Shown here: piece by piece, positions 1-9,900 of the stretch
How positions within the stretch are numbered: the first letter of the stretch is position 1
How the letters are laid out: each line of letters begins with the position of its first letter
Source: Homalodisca vitripennis
Lineage: Eukaryota; Arthropoda; Insecta; Hemiptera; Cicadellidae
Direction of reading: 5' to 3'
Assembly (NCBI RefSeq): GCF_021130785.1
Contig: NC_060208.1
Coordinates: 169,316,501-169,380,500, forward strand
Length of the DNA: 64,000 bases
Notes under the pieces: generated by a model
Told to the model about the DNA's origin: nothing
The model's input: only the letters and a program-made list of their open reading frames with translations
Databases searched by the model: none
Made by a program: the position numbers and the translations under genes

Positions 1-2162
1 ATATTAATCAGCCTATTGAAGCTAAGACAAAAGAGATGTCATAACCATCAGGCAAAGAAAAAAACTCTATTTGTCACACTTTGGCATGTGTTTCTACATC
101 GGTCTGTTGTGGCTGTAGTTAAGTAGCAGTGACGGTATCTGATGCTGTCATTAACGAATGTGTGATCAATCACCTCACTTTATAAGGAAACTAACAGTAT
201 ACAGGCACAATAAGTATTCAATTCGTTAATCTAAATTTTTCCTGTGTGTAAAAAATATTCTGTTGTTGCTTTAGTTAATTGGCTGTGAAAGGATGAATAG
301 CTTTGTAAAGATACTCAAGGCTGTTTTATTAATTTTTATAATTAATTTATTGAGTAAACATTCAACATTTTATTCCATCTTATTTGGTTTTACTAGTCCT
401 TGATAGTCTGTTAATACCATGTGGATATATCAATACTTATTCTCTTAACTACCTGGGCCTATAGGGATTAACCAATAGATTACACGTCACCTGTTTTATT
501 TATTTAAAAAAATGTACATTTGTATTGGGGAAACATTTCAATGTATCGTGCTTTAATTCCAGTATATTATTTTTTCCGTTTCATGGGTACACGATTAAAT
601 CAGACGTCTTTATGACGCGGATGCCGGCCACATACAGTCGTTGTCCATGTGAAAAGCACGGATTTTCCAAATATACTCTACACACTTGCAACTGCTATAC
701 ATGTGCTTTGATTATTGTAATGATGCCCTTGTGCTGGTTATATGTGTTGGGTAGTTAACAAATTAATTTTTTTTTGTAACATCGGTTAGTCTGAGATAAT
801 GACACCAACGTACTCATCAGCAGGGAGCCGTTTGAAGTTCGTTCTCAAGGCGACCAAATTCATTTCTTGACCAAACAAACTTTGTAACGCAACCAATCTC
901 GATTATTTAAGGTATTGAATTGACAACATCACAGACTCACGTGGAATTAAATGTTTCTTTTACAACGTATACCACTCAGTATTATTGTTTATTTTTTATT
1001 CAACGTGTTTACATTGAACATGAATGCACAGAGAATAAGTGTTTAAAAGTAAAATTGAGCTAGGTTTTTAAAAGAAAATTACGTATGAAGATGAAGAAGA
1101 AATATAATGTCCTTTTTATGTGCCAGAAGTGTATTGAAAGCATTAGGAATAGTATCCCTACTACAAAATAAATTTATTTTCTTTTATATGACTGTTATTT
1201 AGTTTCCTGAAAGAACATATTGTGTAAAAGATTGTACACCAAAAATAAATAGAATAGTCTAATGGACTTATGGGTGATTGGTCAAATGGTGGTTTAAAAC
1301 CACACTTTAATTGATGACAATTTTAAAGACTAATCCTATTTGGTTTTTTCTTGCCAGTCATCCCATTCCCCATCATCATTTGTAACATTAGACCTACGTC
1401 TAGCCCTGCCGCTATCTTATTCCTACGATTGACATTTAGCCTATCTCTTTCTTCTTCAACTAATCCTGCCTCCACGTTGTCTTCATCATCAGTGCCACTT
1501 ATGACCATCTTCACATAAAATGGAGTCTGGATTTAAATCATCGTCATCACTCTGATCGAACATAATACGTATACATGTTTGTACATCTACGTATAGTATA
1601 AACAGTTGTCGCTGCGAACTTTAGGCTATTTTTCCATGGGCGTAAAGAAGCCAAAAACTAAATGTAATCGATGACCAGTAATTTGTGTTTGCCATATACC
1701 TGTCAATGTAGACTTTCTAACAAGAAACACATTTTAACACATCAAACACATGTAGCAAAACTTTGGTAAACTCCTTATGTTAGAGGAATCCATCAGCAAT
1801 AGTTCTTTGATGGTATTTAACTGTTGAATTATATTGGATATTACCTAATGGTTTTTATAATTAGAATATCCTGAAGATAAGTTTAATTAAACTATGGTTA
1901 CTTGGATATAATCCTCCAAAATTAGTGAAGAAGAGTTTACTGGTTCTATGTAATAAAAATTAAACATTTCAAACATTTTATAATTTCATTAAACTCATAT
2001 AGTTTCTTAATCTTTTTTTCTCATGCAGTATTTTGAAATTAAAAATAATCAAAATTTTACGAAATATTGAAGATTTATACACTAAATTAAATACATAGTA
2101 GTTGCCTAAATGAATTAGACGTTCATGAATCATCAAGCCCGTGCGAGACTCTTTTTACACTG
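1..2162. other. Unassigned AT-rich flank left of the Polinton
   Basis: AT-rich, non-coding-looking DNA. Open frames here are short and show no family motif. A slightly GC-richer patch at about 600-660 and a purine-rich minus-strand patch at about 1323-1514 are the only departures. I see no RNA gene, tandem array or transposon end in it. Confidence 0.5.
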
Positions 2163-2168
2163 TATATG
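2163..2168. repeat. Left 6-bp target-site duplication of the Polinton
   Basis: TATATG lies directly before the first base of the left inverted repeat and is repeated exactly at 15196-15201 directly after the last base of the right repeat. Six-base duplications are the known integration signature of Polinton/Maverick elements, so this fixes both ends. Confidence 0.93.
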
Positions 2169-2460
2169 AGTAGTATACTTTGGCCGTTGCTGGGACAACG
2201 CACCCGAGACCGGATCTGGGACAAACCGTGTGAGACCGAATCTGGGACAGAATTTTTTAGAGAGCGACTAAGAGTGTGAGTACGGGTAGTCAGAACCGCG
2301 CCGCGCGAATCACCACGCATGTCATCGAACCGTATGAGACCGAATCTGGGACAGAATTTTTAGAGAGCGACTAAGAGTGTGAGTACGGGTGGTCAGAACC
2401 GCGCCGCGCGAATCACCACGCATGTCATCGCTGTCCCGCCACCGCGCAGACACCACGCGT
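2169..2460 (+). repeat. Left terminal inverted repeat with internal duplication
   Basis: Matches the reverse complement of 15007-15195 with very few differences (for example cggatct versus cggttct near 2211). It differs from the right end by a roughly 100-bp internal direct duplication: the stretch from gaccgaatctgggacag to catgtcatcg occurs twice (about 2232-2329 and 2337-2430). It is much richer in GC than the host flank. Confidence 0.9.
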
Positions 2461-2629
2461 TGTTACTGTAAGTATGCAAGCAATCGGCACGCGCCTCGTC
2501 AGCACCGCGCCGCGCGACTGCTGAACCGTCACCGCCAAGCAATTGGCACGCGCCTCGTCATCACACCGCGCCGCGCGACTGCTGAACCGTCACCACCACC
2601 GCGCCGTGTGAGACACCGCGTGTTGTTTC

Positions 2630-2639
2630 TATAAGTATA
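2630..2639 (+). promoter_or_regulatory. TATAAGTATA motif, first subterminal copy
   Basis: Exact TATAAGTATA inside the subterminal repeat, about 215 bp before the integrase start. The same 10-mer precedes the PLA2-protein gene and the penton gene, so it is a candidate element-encoded promoter box. Confidence 0.45.
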
Positions 2640-2731
2640 CAAACAATTGGCACGCGCCTCGTCATCGCCGCGTCGCGCGACTGCTGAACCGTCACCACCA
2701 CCGCTCCGTGTGAGACACCGCGTGTTGTTTC

Positions 2732-2741
2732 TATAAGTATA
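2732..2741 (+). promoter_or_regulatory. TATAAGTATA motif, second subterminal copy
   Basis: Second exact copy within the subterminal tandem repeats, 102 bp after the first and about 113 bp before the first integrase ATG. It is a candidate integrase promoter box by analogy with the copies in front of other Polinton genes. Confidence 0.45.
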
Positions 2742-2853
2742 CAAACAATCTGTACGCGCCTCGTCACTGTCCAGTCACCACCGCGCCGCGCGAAACACCG
2801 CACCTTATAAATTACTAGTTTGGTATAATGTAAGTGTATTGTGGATAGTATTA

Positions 2854-3715
2854 ATGAATCAGAAAAGTCGGAAAGAAATCCTGCTTCGAGCTTTAGAGGT
2901 TCATAAACCTGTGGTTAAGCGATTCCCTAAGAGAAAAATTGTAACTTTGGGTATTGATGATTTGTGGGCTGCAGACCTTGTTGTAATGATTAGGTTTTCA
3001 AAGGAAAATGATGGATTCAGATACATACTTAATGTAATTGATACGTTTTCAAAATATGCGTGGTCAGAACCATTAAAAACTAAAAGCTCACAAGAGGTTA
3101 CTAAATCGTTTTGGTAAAATATTAAGAAGAGCGAAATTGGTTGGTCACAAACCCCCGAACCTTCTTCACACGGATAAAGGACGAGAATTTGTTAATAAGG
3201 AATTTAGAGAGTTTTTACACAAAAATCAAATAAAGTTATACCATACTGAAAATGAGGAGAAAAGTGCCATTATAGAGCGTTTCCATAGAACTCTCAATGA
3301 AAAAATGAAAGTGCACTTTGAAATTCAAAACTCTTTTAGATGGGTGTCACATTTACAGAAGCTTCTACATCAATATAACAGTAAATTTCATAGCACTATA
3401 AAGATGAGCCCATCAGAAGTGAATTCAAGCAATGAACAAACTTTAAGAAACATGTACGCAAACACTGGACGATGTCTAGTATTCAGACCCAAACTTTCGG
3501 TTGGAGACCGTGTAAGAATTACTATAAAGAAAGATGTATTTGGAAATAAATACCGCAGAAATTGGACAAGAGAAATTTTTCGGATTGTGGCCGTCAACAA
3601 AACTTGCCCTGTTACCTACAAAATAGCAGACCAGTCTGGTGAGGAAATAATAGGATCGTTTTATGAAAAAGAGTTACAAAAAAACTATGTTCTAGTTCAG
3701 AGTCAAATGTATTAA
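2854..3715 (+). pseudogene. Polinton retroviral-type integrase (frameshifted)
   Basis: Integrase that would insert the linear element into the genome. The first part ends at 3117 and the second continues in another frame from about 3130, so one frameshift lies at about 3113-3130. The first catalytic Asp is in WAADLV (codon 2974), the second in HTDKGREF (codon 3173) and the Glu in AIIERFHRT (codon 3275), giving the DD(about 35)E arrangement. The C-terminal part, with VGDRVRI and RNWTREIFRI, matches the SH3-like integrase tail. The first ATG in frame is 2854; the usual N-terminal zinc-binding HHCC domain is not visible, so the N-terminus may be truncated. The frameshift separates the first Asp from the rest of the core. 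Confidence 0.88.
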
Positions 3716-3933
3716 TAATGCTCTCATCCTTCCTTCCACTCATCCCACACACCCACCCTCTTCCTACTCCTCTTCCTATTCTCATCCATCCATACCTCAT
3801 CCTTTTCCATCGTCAATCGCCCATACAATAAGAGAGTAGCCAGCTCTATAATAATGGTGTTTTCCTCCTGCTAGCAAGCAAACAGCATTTCTCAATGCTT
3901 ACGGATGGTCTTCGAAGATCATCAGGCAAGAAA
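3716..3933. other. Spacer between integrase and zinc-finger array
   Basis: A C/T-rich stretch (about 3720-3800, cctaccactc-type) follows the integrase stop and leads into the first zinc-finger repeat. No gene is visible. Confidence 0.6.
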
Positions 3934-4211
3934 TGTTCGAATTGTGGAGAAGAGGTTACTGCATCTAACCTATCCCGCCACCAAAAAACAAAGAAGTGCA
4001 TCCATACCTCATCCTTTTCCATCGTCAATCGCCCATTACAGTAAGAGAGTAGCCAGCTCTGTAATAATGGCGTTTTTCTCCTGCTAGCAAGCAAACAGCA
4101 TTTCTCAATGCTACGGACGGTTCCTTCGAAGATCATCAGTCAAGAAATGTCCCGAATTGTGGAGCTGAGGTTACTGCCATCTAACCTATCCCGCCACCCA
4201 AAAAACAAAGA
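3787..4211 (+). repeat. Tandem duplication of about 213 bp carrying a zinc finger
   Basis: The block from catccatacctcatcc to aacaaagaagtg occurs twice back to back (about 3787-3998 and 3999-4211) with scattered base changes and single-base indels. Each copy carries one C2HC finger, so the duplication added a finger. Confidence 0.85.
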
Positions 4212-5178
4212 AGTGTATGTCAGCGTCAAATCCACCAGCTTATGCTTCTTCCAACGGATTCAATGAAAAACCTCCTTCGATGAAACAAGTATGTTCAAGG
4301 TGTGGTGTTGAAGTCAGGAACTCCTCCATGTCCCGCCATAAAAAAACAAAGAAATGCATGTCCACGTTAGATAGACAAACTCCGGATTTTGATATGTCTA
4401 TGTTGGAAAACTACGCTGATGCTGTGAGTGACAATCAATTCCAGAAACGTGATTGCTGATTTTGATATGTCTATGTTGCCAGAGTCCTATTCAAATCTCC
4501 GACCTGAAGAACAAGACGTGATTGCTGATTTTGATATGTCTATATTGCCAGAGTCCTATTCAAATCTCAGACCTGAAGAACAAGACGCGATTGCTGATTT
4601 TGATTTGTCTATGTTTAGACACTCCAGAATTTCTATTCCAAAATTAGAGCTATAATTGGTCCATCTACAGCTGACGCTCCAAAGTTTGAACCACCAGTAA
4701 AAAGGATACCACCCCGAGTCATCGAAAAATTATATCAATACTTGGTCCACCACCATTTGAAGTTCCGGATAAGTCAGACTATTCACTGCATATACCATAT
4801 AGTCCTGTATACCATTCACCACTACATATCCCAGAGAGTCCAACATACAACGTGCTTAGTCCGACCGATGTACGTGCTCAAATAAAACCCCAGAAGAAAC
4901 CATGTCCAAAATGCAGTAAGGAAATAACGGTTTCCAACATGGCTCGGCACCAAAAATCTCAGAAATGTGCCAAAAACCAGCATGGTATGACATATAACGA
5001 ACGTCTGAAAAAGATGGAAATCAAACCAGCTCCTAAAAGTAAAATGTGTTGGATTTGTGAAACACCAATAGAGTCATCCAACTGGAACCGTCACAAACAA
5101 TCGAAACATGCTGAATTCAAGAAAATAATAAACGATGTGGAGGTGACTCAAGTCATGAACTTTAAAAACGAAAAATGA
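3934..5178 (+). pseudogene. Zinc-finger array upstream of Polinton polymerase (broken)
   Basis: Five related Cys/His fingers in several frames: 3934-3999 (CSNCGEEV, RHQKTKKC), a damaged second at about 4150-4212, 4292-4357 (CSRCGVEV, RHKKTKKC), 4903-4968 (CPKCSKEI, RHQKSQKC) and 5047-5109 (CWICETPI, RHKQSKH). The pattern is C-x2-C-x11-13-H-x4-5-C/H. Finger arrays of this style occur in Polinton polymerase-region proteins, and here they sit directly upstream of the polymerase. They may be its N-terminal extension or a separate DNA-binding protein. At least three frameshifts separate them; the last open piece (4852-5178) holds fingers four and five. Confidence 0.75.
4449..4617 (+). repeat. 69-bp in-frame coding repeat
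   Basis: Two full copies (4449-4517, 4518-4586) and a partial third (4587-4617) of a 69-bp unit, each encoding 23 residues with IADFDMS, LPESYSNL and RPEEQD. A diverged half unit is present at about 4382-4410. The length is a multiple of three, so the repeat expanded while the frame was coding. Confidence 0.85.
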
Positions 5179-5189
5179 AATTATTTACG

Positions 5190-8100
5190 TCTCGACAACG
5201 TCTCTGTCTGACTATTATAACTCAGCAAAACTTAAGATGTTGGTTGAGATGGAGGAGTTTCAGGCAAACGGTTCTCAATGGTCACTAAAAAGTGTGAAAG
5301 ACTTGGAGATCAGAGTCAACCGATACGTTCCTTTTTCACGGATCCAGCTATGTGGTTCTACCAAAACAGATTCAATCCAAAAAGGCTGTTATTAATGTAA
5401 AAACCGAAGATCAGAAATGTTTTATGTGGTCTATTCTGGCAGCTTTACATCCAGTTAAGGTTCATCCAGAAGGAATCAGCAATTACGAACCTTTCAAACG
5501 AGAGCTGCTTCATGCACTAGCAACTTGCGAATGCCCCATGAAACTTGATGATATAGCAAAGTTTGAAAGACGTAGTGGCATTTCTGTTAATGTCTATGCT
5601 TATGATGACAAGTTTCGATATATTCACGCTGAGAATAACTGATAACGAGATGGAAAAACATGTTAATCTACTGTTTATCAGAGAAAAAACAAACACTCAC
5701 TACTGTTGGATCAAAGATATGTCCCGTTTGGTTAGTTACACAGATCTCACGAAATGGACATAAGATGTGGATATGCAATAGGTGTTTCCAACACTTTACG
5801 AGAGAGGATTTACTCATCAAGCATAGAGAAGACTGTAACACACACGATGCTGTAAAATTGGAACTACCAGAGCCAGGAACTGTTAATTTAGATTTAAAGA
5901 TTTCAATTGCTCAATGAGAGTGCCCTTTGTGTATTACGCAGACTTTGAATGCTGTCTAGCACCTATTTCAACATGTCAACCATGTAAAGTGGATTGTAAT
6001 GGTAATCACCAGTCGTTCACTATTAAATATCAGAAAACATAATGCCATTTCCTTCTGTATGTATGGGGTGTCAGAAGACGGCTTTTTCCAAACCACCGAT
6101 TAAATACTTTTGGAGACGATGCTGCACATGTATTTGTAAAATCATTGATTGAGGAGTCGATAAGGATTAATGAACTTTACAAGAGTGAAGCAATAGTCCC
6201 CATGCAGTTGATGACAAAAGAGCAACAGGAAATGTTTGAATCTACTACTACGTGTCATATCTGTGGAAATTTTCTTGGTGATGATCGTGTTAGAGACCAT
6301 AAACCATTTGACGGGTTTGTTTAGAGGAGCAGCTCACAAACAAGTGTAACATCAATTTCAAAAAAACCCTAGGTTTCATTCCTGTTTTCATTCATAATTT
6401 AGCAGGTTACGACACTCCACCTATTCATTAAAGAGTTTTGGTAAGTTTCGAAAATCGCATATCATTGATACCCAACAACGAGGGAGCGGTACATTTCCTT
6501 TACGGTCAGTGTGGAAGGTGGAATTGAACTACGATTCATCGATTCATTCAAGTTCATGTCACAAAGTCTCGATAGGTTGGTAAAGAATCTGACTAGATCT
6601 CAATTCAAACACATCTCAACATATTACAATGGTAAGAACTCAATTTATTGCTACGAAAAGGAGTGTACCCTTACGACTACATGGACAGTATAGAAAAATA
6701 TAGTGAAACATCACTACCTAGTCAAGAAGAATTTTACAATAGACTGAATAAACAACACATAACAAATGAAGATTACAAACATGCGTGCGATGTATGGACC
6801 GCCTTTAACATTCAGAACATGAAAGAATATACAATGCTATATAACGAAACCGATGTCTTGCTGCTTGCAGATGTTATGGAAAACTTCAGGGATGTATGTC
6901 TCAATACATACAAATTAGATCCTGCATGGTATTTCACAGCACCTGGGTTGGCTTGGAACGCAATGCTAAAAAATTACAAAAGTCGAACTGTCCCTATTGA
7001 CTGACATCGATATGGTACTCATGATTGAAAAAGGTATTCGTGGTGGTATTTCACAGTGTTCTCATCGATATGCGAAGGCAAACAATCCCTACATGAAAGA
7101 CTACGACAAATCGAAACCAAACAACTACCTCATGTACTTGGATGCAAACAACCTGTATGGGTGAGCAATGTCTGTAAAAACTACCATATTCAAACTTTCA
7201 GTGGAGCAGTACAGACATCGATGTAATGAAAGTTAGTGACGATTCACTCACAGGCTACATATTAGAAGTTGATTTGGAATATCCTGAAGAACTACACGAC
7301 GTACACTCTGATCTACCTCTCGCTCCAGAACGTAGAGTACCACCAGGATCGAAAATGGCAAAGCTTCTGACAACTCTCTACAGCAAAGAAAAGTATGTCG
7401 TACACTACAAAAATTTAAAGCTTTATTTGAGTCTGGTATGAAACTAAATACATGTTCATTAGAGTTCTTAGTTTCAGTCAAAGCAATGGTTGCAACCGTA
7501 CATTAATCTGAATACCATGGAGCGTACAAAGGCGAAAAATGATTTTGAGAAAGACTTTTTCAAACTTATGAACAACTCAGTTTTTGGAAAAACTATGGAA
7601 AATATGAGAAATCGTGTGGACATTCGTTTGGGTAATAAGTCCAAATTAGTGGAAAGATGGGTTAGCAAACCGAACTTTAAGAGTCGAACCATCTTTACAG
7701 AAAACCTAGTTGCTGTACATTTTAGTAAGAAAAAACTTTTGTTAAATAAACCTATTTACGTAGGTATGAGTATTCTAGACATATCAAAGACACTGACGTA
7801 TGATTTCCACTACAATGTAATGAAAGAGAAGTATGGATCTAATATAAAAATGGTGTACACCGATACCGATTCCCTGATATATGACATCAAAACTAAAAAC
7901 TTCTACGAAGACATGAAACATATAATTGGATTATTTGATACAAGTGACTACCCCAACCCCAACCAATATGGGCTCCCCCACGTAAACAAAAAAGTTCTGG
8001 GTAAAATGAAAGATGAACTTAATGGTCGAATCATGCGAGAATTTGTAGGACTACGATCCAAGATGTATGCGAGCAATATAGAAGACAACCATTACATAAA

Positions 8101-8347
8101 GAGGTCTAAGGGCGTGAAAAAAGCTGTAGTTGAAAATGAAATTACCTTTAGCAACTATAAAGACTGTTTGTTTAGTAACATCGAGCACTACAAAACGATG
8201 AATACAATTCGGAGTCAAGCACACAATCTCTACAGCGTAGAACACCATAAAGTGGTACTTTCATCAAAGGACGACAAGCGTTTCGTACTCGAAGACAATA
8301 TCCGAACCCTAGCATGGGGTCATCATAGAATATGTGAAAACTGTTAA
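5190..8347 (+). pseudogene. Polinton protein-primed DNA polymerase B (multiply frameshifted)
   Basis: Family B polymerase that would copy the element from protein-primed ends. Signatures appear in order across different frames. A conserved N-terminal block with CFMWSILAALHP lies at 5352-5642. Exonuclease I (YYADFE) is at 5932-5949, exonuclease II (HNLAGYD) at 6393-6413 and exonuclease III (YNETDVLLLADV) near 6838-6876. Polymerase motif A (YLDANNLYG) is near 7136-7161, motif B (NNSVFGKTMEN) near 7570-7602 and motif C (YTDTDSL) near 7856-7876. The longest open piece, 7490-8347, holds the B and C motifs and the thumb. At least seven frame breaks or stops lie between 5180 and 7490, including one just after YLDANNLYG, so no active enzyme is expected. 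The packaging ATPase starts 7 bp after its stop. Confidence 0.92.
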
Positions 8348-8354
8348 ATTTTAA

Positions 8355-9032
8355 ATGTATGTAAGAGAACATACTATGGAAATTCAAGTGTATTGCAGAG
8401 AGAAATTCGAAGACCAATTTTTACCTAGACCGTTACGGTGTCTTATTGTAGGACCGTCTGGGTGTGGTAAAACGAACTTGTTATTGAATTTCATTTACAA
8501 CAAAGATGGAGTTCCGTTCAAGAATCTATACGTGTTTAGTCGTTCAATAGAACAACCTGCATATGTAGATCTGCGTGAACAATACAGTAGATTAGAAAAA
8601 AACCTTAGAAGACACATTGCGTTTTTCTATTCTTCTTGTCAAGATCTCATTTCTATCGATGACTGCAAACCAAACTCACTTGTGGTATTCGATGACTGCC
8701 TCCTAGAAGAGCAAACTAAAATCAAAGACTATTTCATTAGAGGACGTCATAAAGGGATTTCTTTTGTCTACCTGAGTCAGAGCTATGGTCGGGTTGATAT
8801 GCAGGTCATACGAAACAATATTAATCTGTTGTGTCTGTTTACAATGAACAAGTACTATACAAAGAGAGTGTTCCAGGACTTTGTAGGTTCTGACATGACT
8901 TTCAACCAATTTGAGGCTCTCTGTTTTGAGTGTTGGAAAACACCTCATGGATTCATATCTATTAATACTACAGCTAAACCACAAGAAAGGAAATATATGT
9001 GCAATTTAAAAAGGAAACTAAGTGTTGAATAA
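8355..9032 (+). CDS. Polinton A32-like DNA-packaging ATPase
   Basis: Intact 225-codon frame. The P-loop GPSGCGKT (residues about 33-40) and Walker B LVVFDDCL (about 109-116) identify the FtsK/HerA-type ATPase that pumps viral DNA into capsids, a hallmark of Polintons and related large dsDNA viruses. A downstream LSQSYGR segment fits the sensor region of this family. The first ATG (8355) lies 7 bp after the polymerase stop; ATG 8376 is an alternative. Its length is normal for the family. It is the only gene of the left half that is unbroken. The ACGT repeat array begins about 14 bp after its stop. Confidence 0.93.
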   Translation: MYVREHTMEIQVYCREKFEDQFLPRPLRCLIVGPSGCGKTNLLLNFIYNKDGVPFKNLYVFSRSIEQPAYVDLREQYSRLEKNLRRHIAFFYSSCQDLISIDDCKPNSLVVFDDCLLEEQTKIKDYFIRGRHKGISFVYLSQSYGRVDMQVIRNNINLLCLFTMNKYYTKRVFQDFVGSDMTFNQFEALCFECWKTPHGFISINTTAKPQERKYMCNLKRKLSVE

Positions 9033-9045
9033 TACTTCGTTGTAA

Positions 9046-9846
9046 AACGTATATAAACGTAATTTGACGTTTAAGTTAAACGTAATTTAACGTTCATAAA
9101 CGTAATTTGACGTTTAAGTATAAACGTAATTTGACGTTTAAGTATAAACGTAATTTTACGTTCATAAACGTAATTTGGCGTTTAAGTATAAATGTAATTT
9201 GACGTTCAAGTATAAACGTAATTTAACGTAATTTGGCGTTTAAGTATAAACGTAATTTGACGTTCAAGTATAAACGTAATTTGACGTTCATAAACGTAAT
9301 TTAACGTTCATAAACGTAATTTGACGTTTAAGTATAAACGTAATTTGACGTTTAAGTATAAACGTAATTTAACGTTCATAAACGTAATTTGACGTTTAAG
9401 TATAAACGTAATTTGACGTTTAAGTATAAACGTAATTTAACGTTCATAAACGTAATTTGACGTTTAAGTATAAACGTAATTTAACGTTTAAGTATAAACG
9501 TAATTTGACGTTTAAGTATAAACGTAATTTAACGTTCATAAACGTAATTTGACGTTCAAGTATAAACGTAATTTAACGTAATTTGGCGTTTAAGTATAAA
9601 CGTAATTTGACGTTCAAGTATAAACGTAATTTGACGTTCATAAACGTAATTTAACGTTCATAAACGTAATTTGACGTTTTAAGTATAAACGTAATTTAAC
9701 GTTCATAAACGTAATTTGACGTTTAAGTATAAACGTAATTTAACGTTTAAGTATAAACGTAATTTGATGTTTAAGTATAAACGTAATTTAACGTTCATAA
9801 ACTTAATTTGACGTTTAAGTATAAACGTAATTTGACGTTCATAAAC
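9046..9846 (+). repeat. ACGT palindrome repeat array, about 800 bp
   Basis: Tandem and interspersed units built on AAACGTAATTTGACGTTT, in which AAACGT and ACGTTT are inverted repeats around a 6-base centre. Units are joined by either TAAGTA/CAAGTA (24-bp period) or CATA (20-bp period). A higher-order repeat is visible: the block starting at about 9201 recurs at about 9551, an offset of 350 bp. It fills the gap between the ATPase and PLA2-protein genes and contains no reading frame. It could be an origin, a protein-binding array or a two-gene regulatory block; the sequence alone does not say. Confidence 0.93.
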
Positions 9847-9886
9847 GTGACTTGAAAGATTTGAAGAATAACTCTGTGTCTATTAC

Positions 9887-9896
9887 TATAAGTATA
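9887..9896 (+). promoter_or_regulatory. TATAAGTATA motif before the PLA2-protein gene
   Basis: Exact TATAAGTATA ending four bases before the ATG at 9901 (spacing CAAC). If it is a promoter box the transcript would have almost no leader, as with some initiator-type viral late promoters. Its 8-base core TAAGTATA also occurs many times in the adjoining ACGT array. Confidence 0.5.
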
Positions 9897-9900
9897 CAAC

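Larger units (their letters stand above)
2461..2815 (+). repeat. Subterminal GC-rich tandem repeats of the Polinton
   Basis: About three imperfect copies of a unit near 100 bp follow the left inverted repeat. Each has CACGCGCCTCGTCA, a ctgctgaaccgtcacc block, gagacaccgcgtgttg and then a TATAAGTATA-type motif (2467-2476 variant, 2630-2639, 2732-2741). Short frames predicted on either strand only echo the repeat and are not genes. The segment may hold the promoter of the integrase gene that starts just downstream. Confidence 0.8.

Noticed and set aside
525..758. 77-codon Cys-rich frame as a small secreted protein
   Set aside because: No signal peptide, no regular cysteine pattern and no supporting context.
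1323..1514. Minus-strand acidic frame as a transposase N-terminus
   Set aside because: An adjacent frame contains a WDDWQEK-like piece, but there are no ends, no catalytic motif and no consistent frame.
2123..2803. Short frames on both strands in the Polinton left end
   Set aside because: They follow the inverted and subterminal tandem repeats, recur with each repeat copy and show no protein family.
9046..9846. CRISPR array
   Set aside because: Spacers are short and themselves repetitive, there are no cas genes and the context is an animal-genome Polinton.
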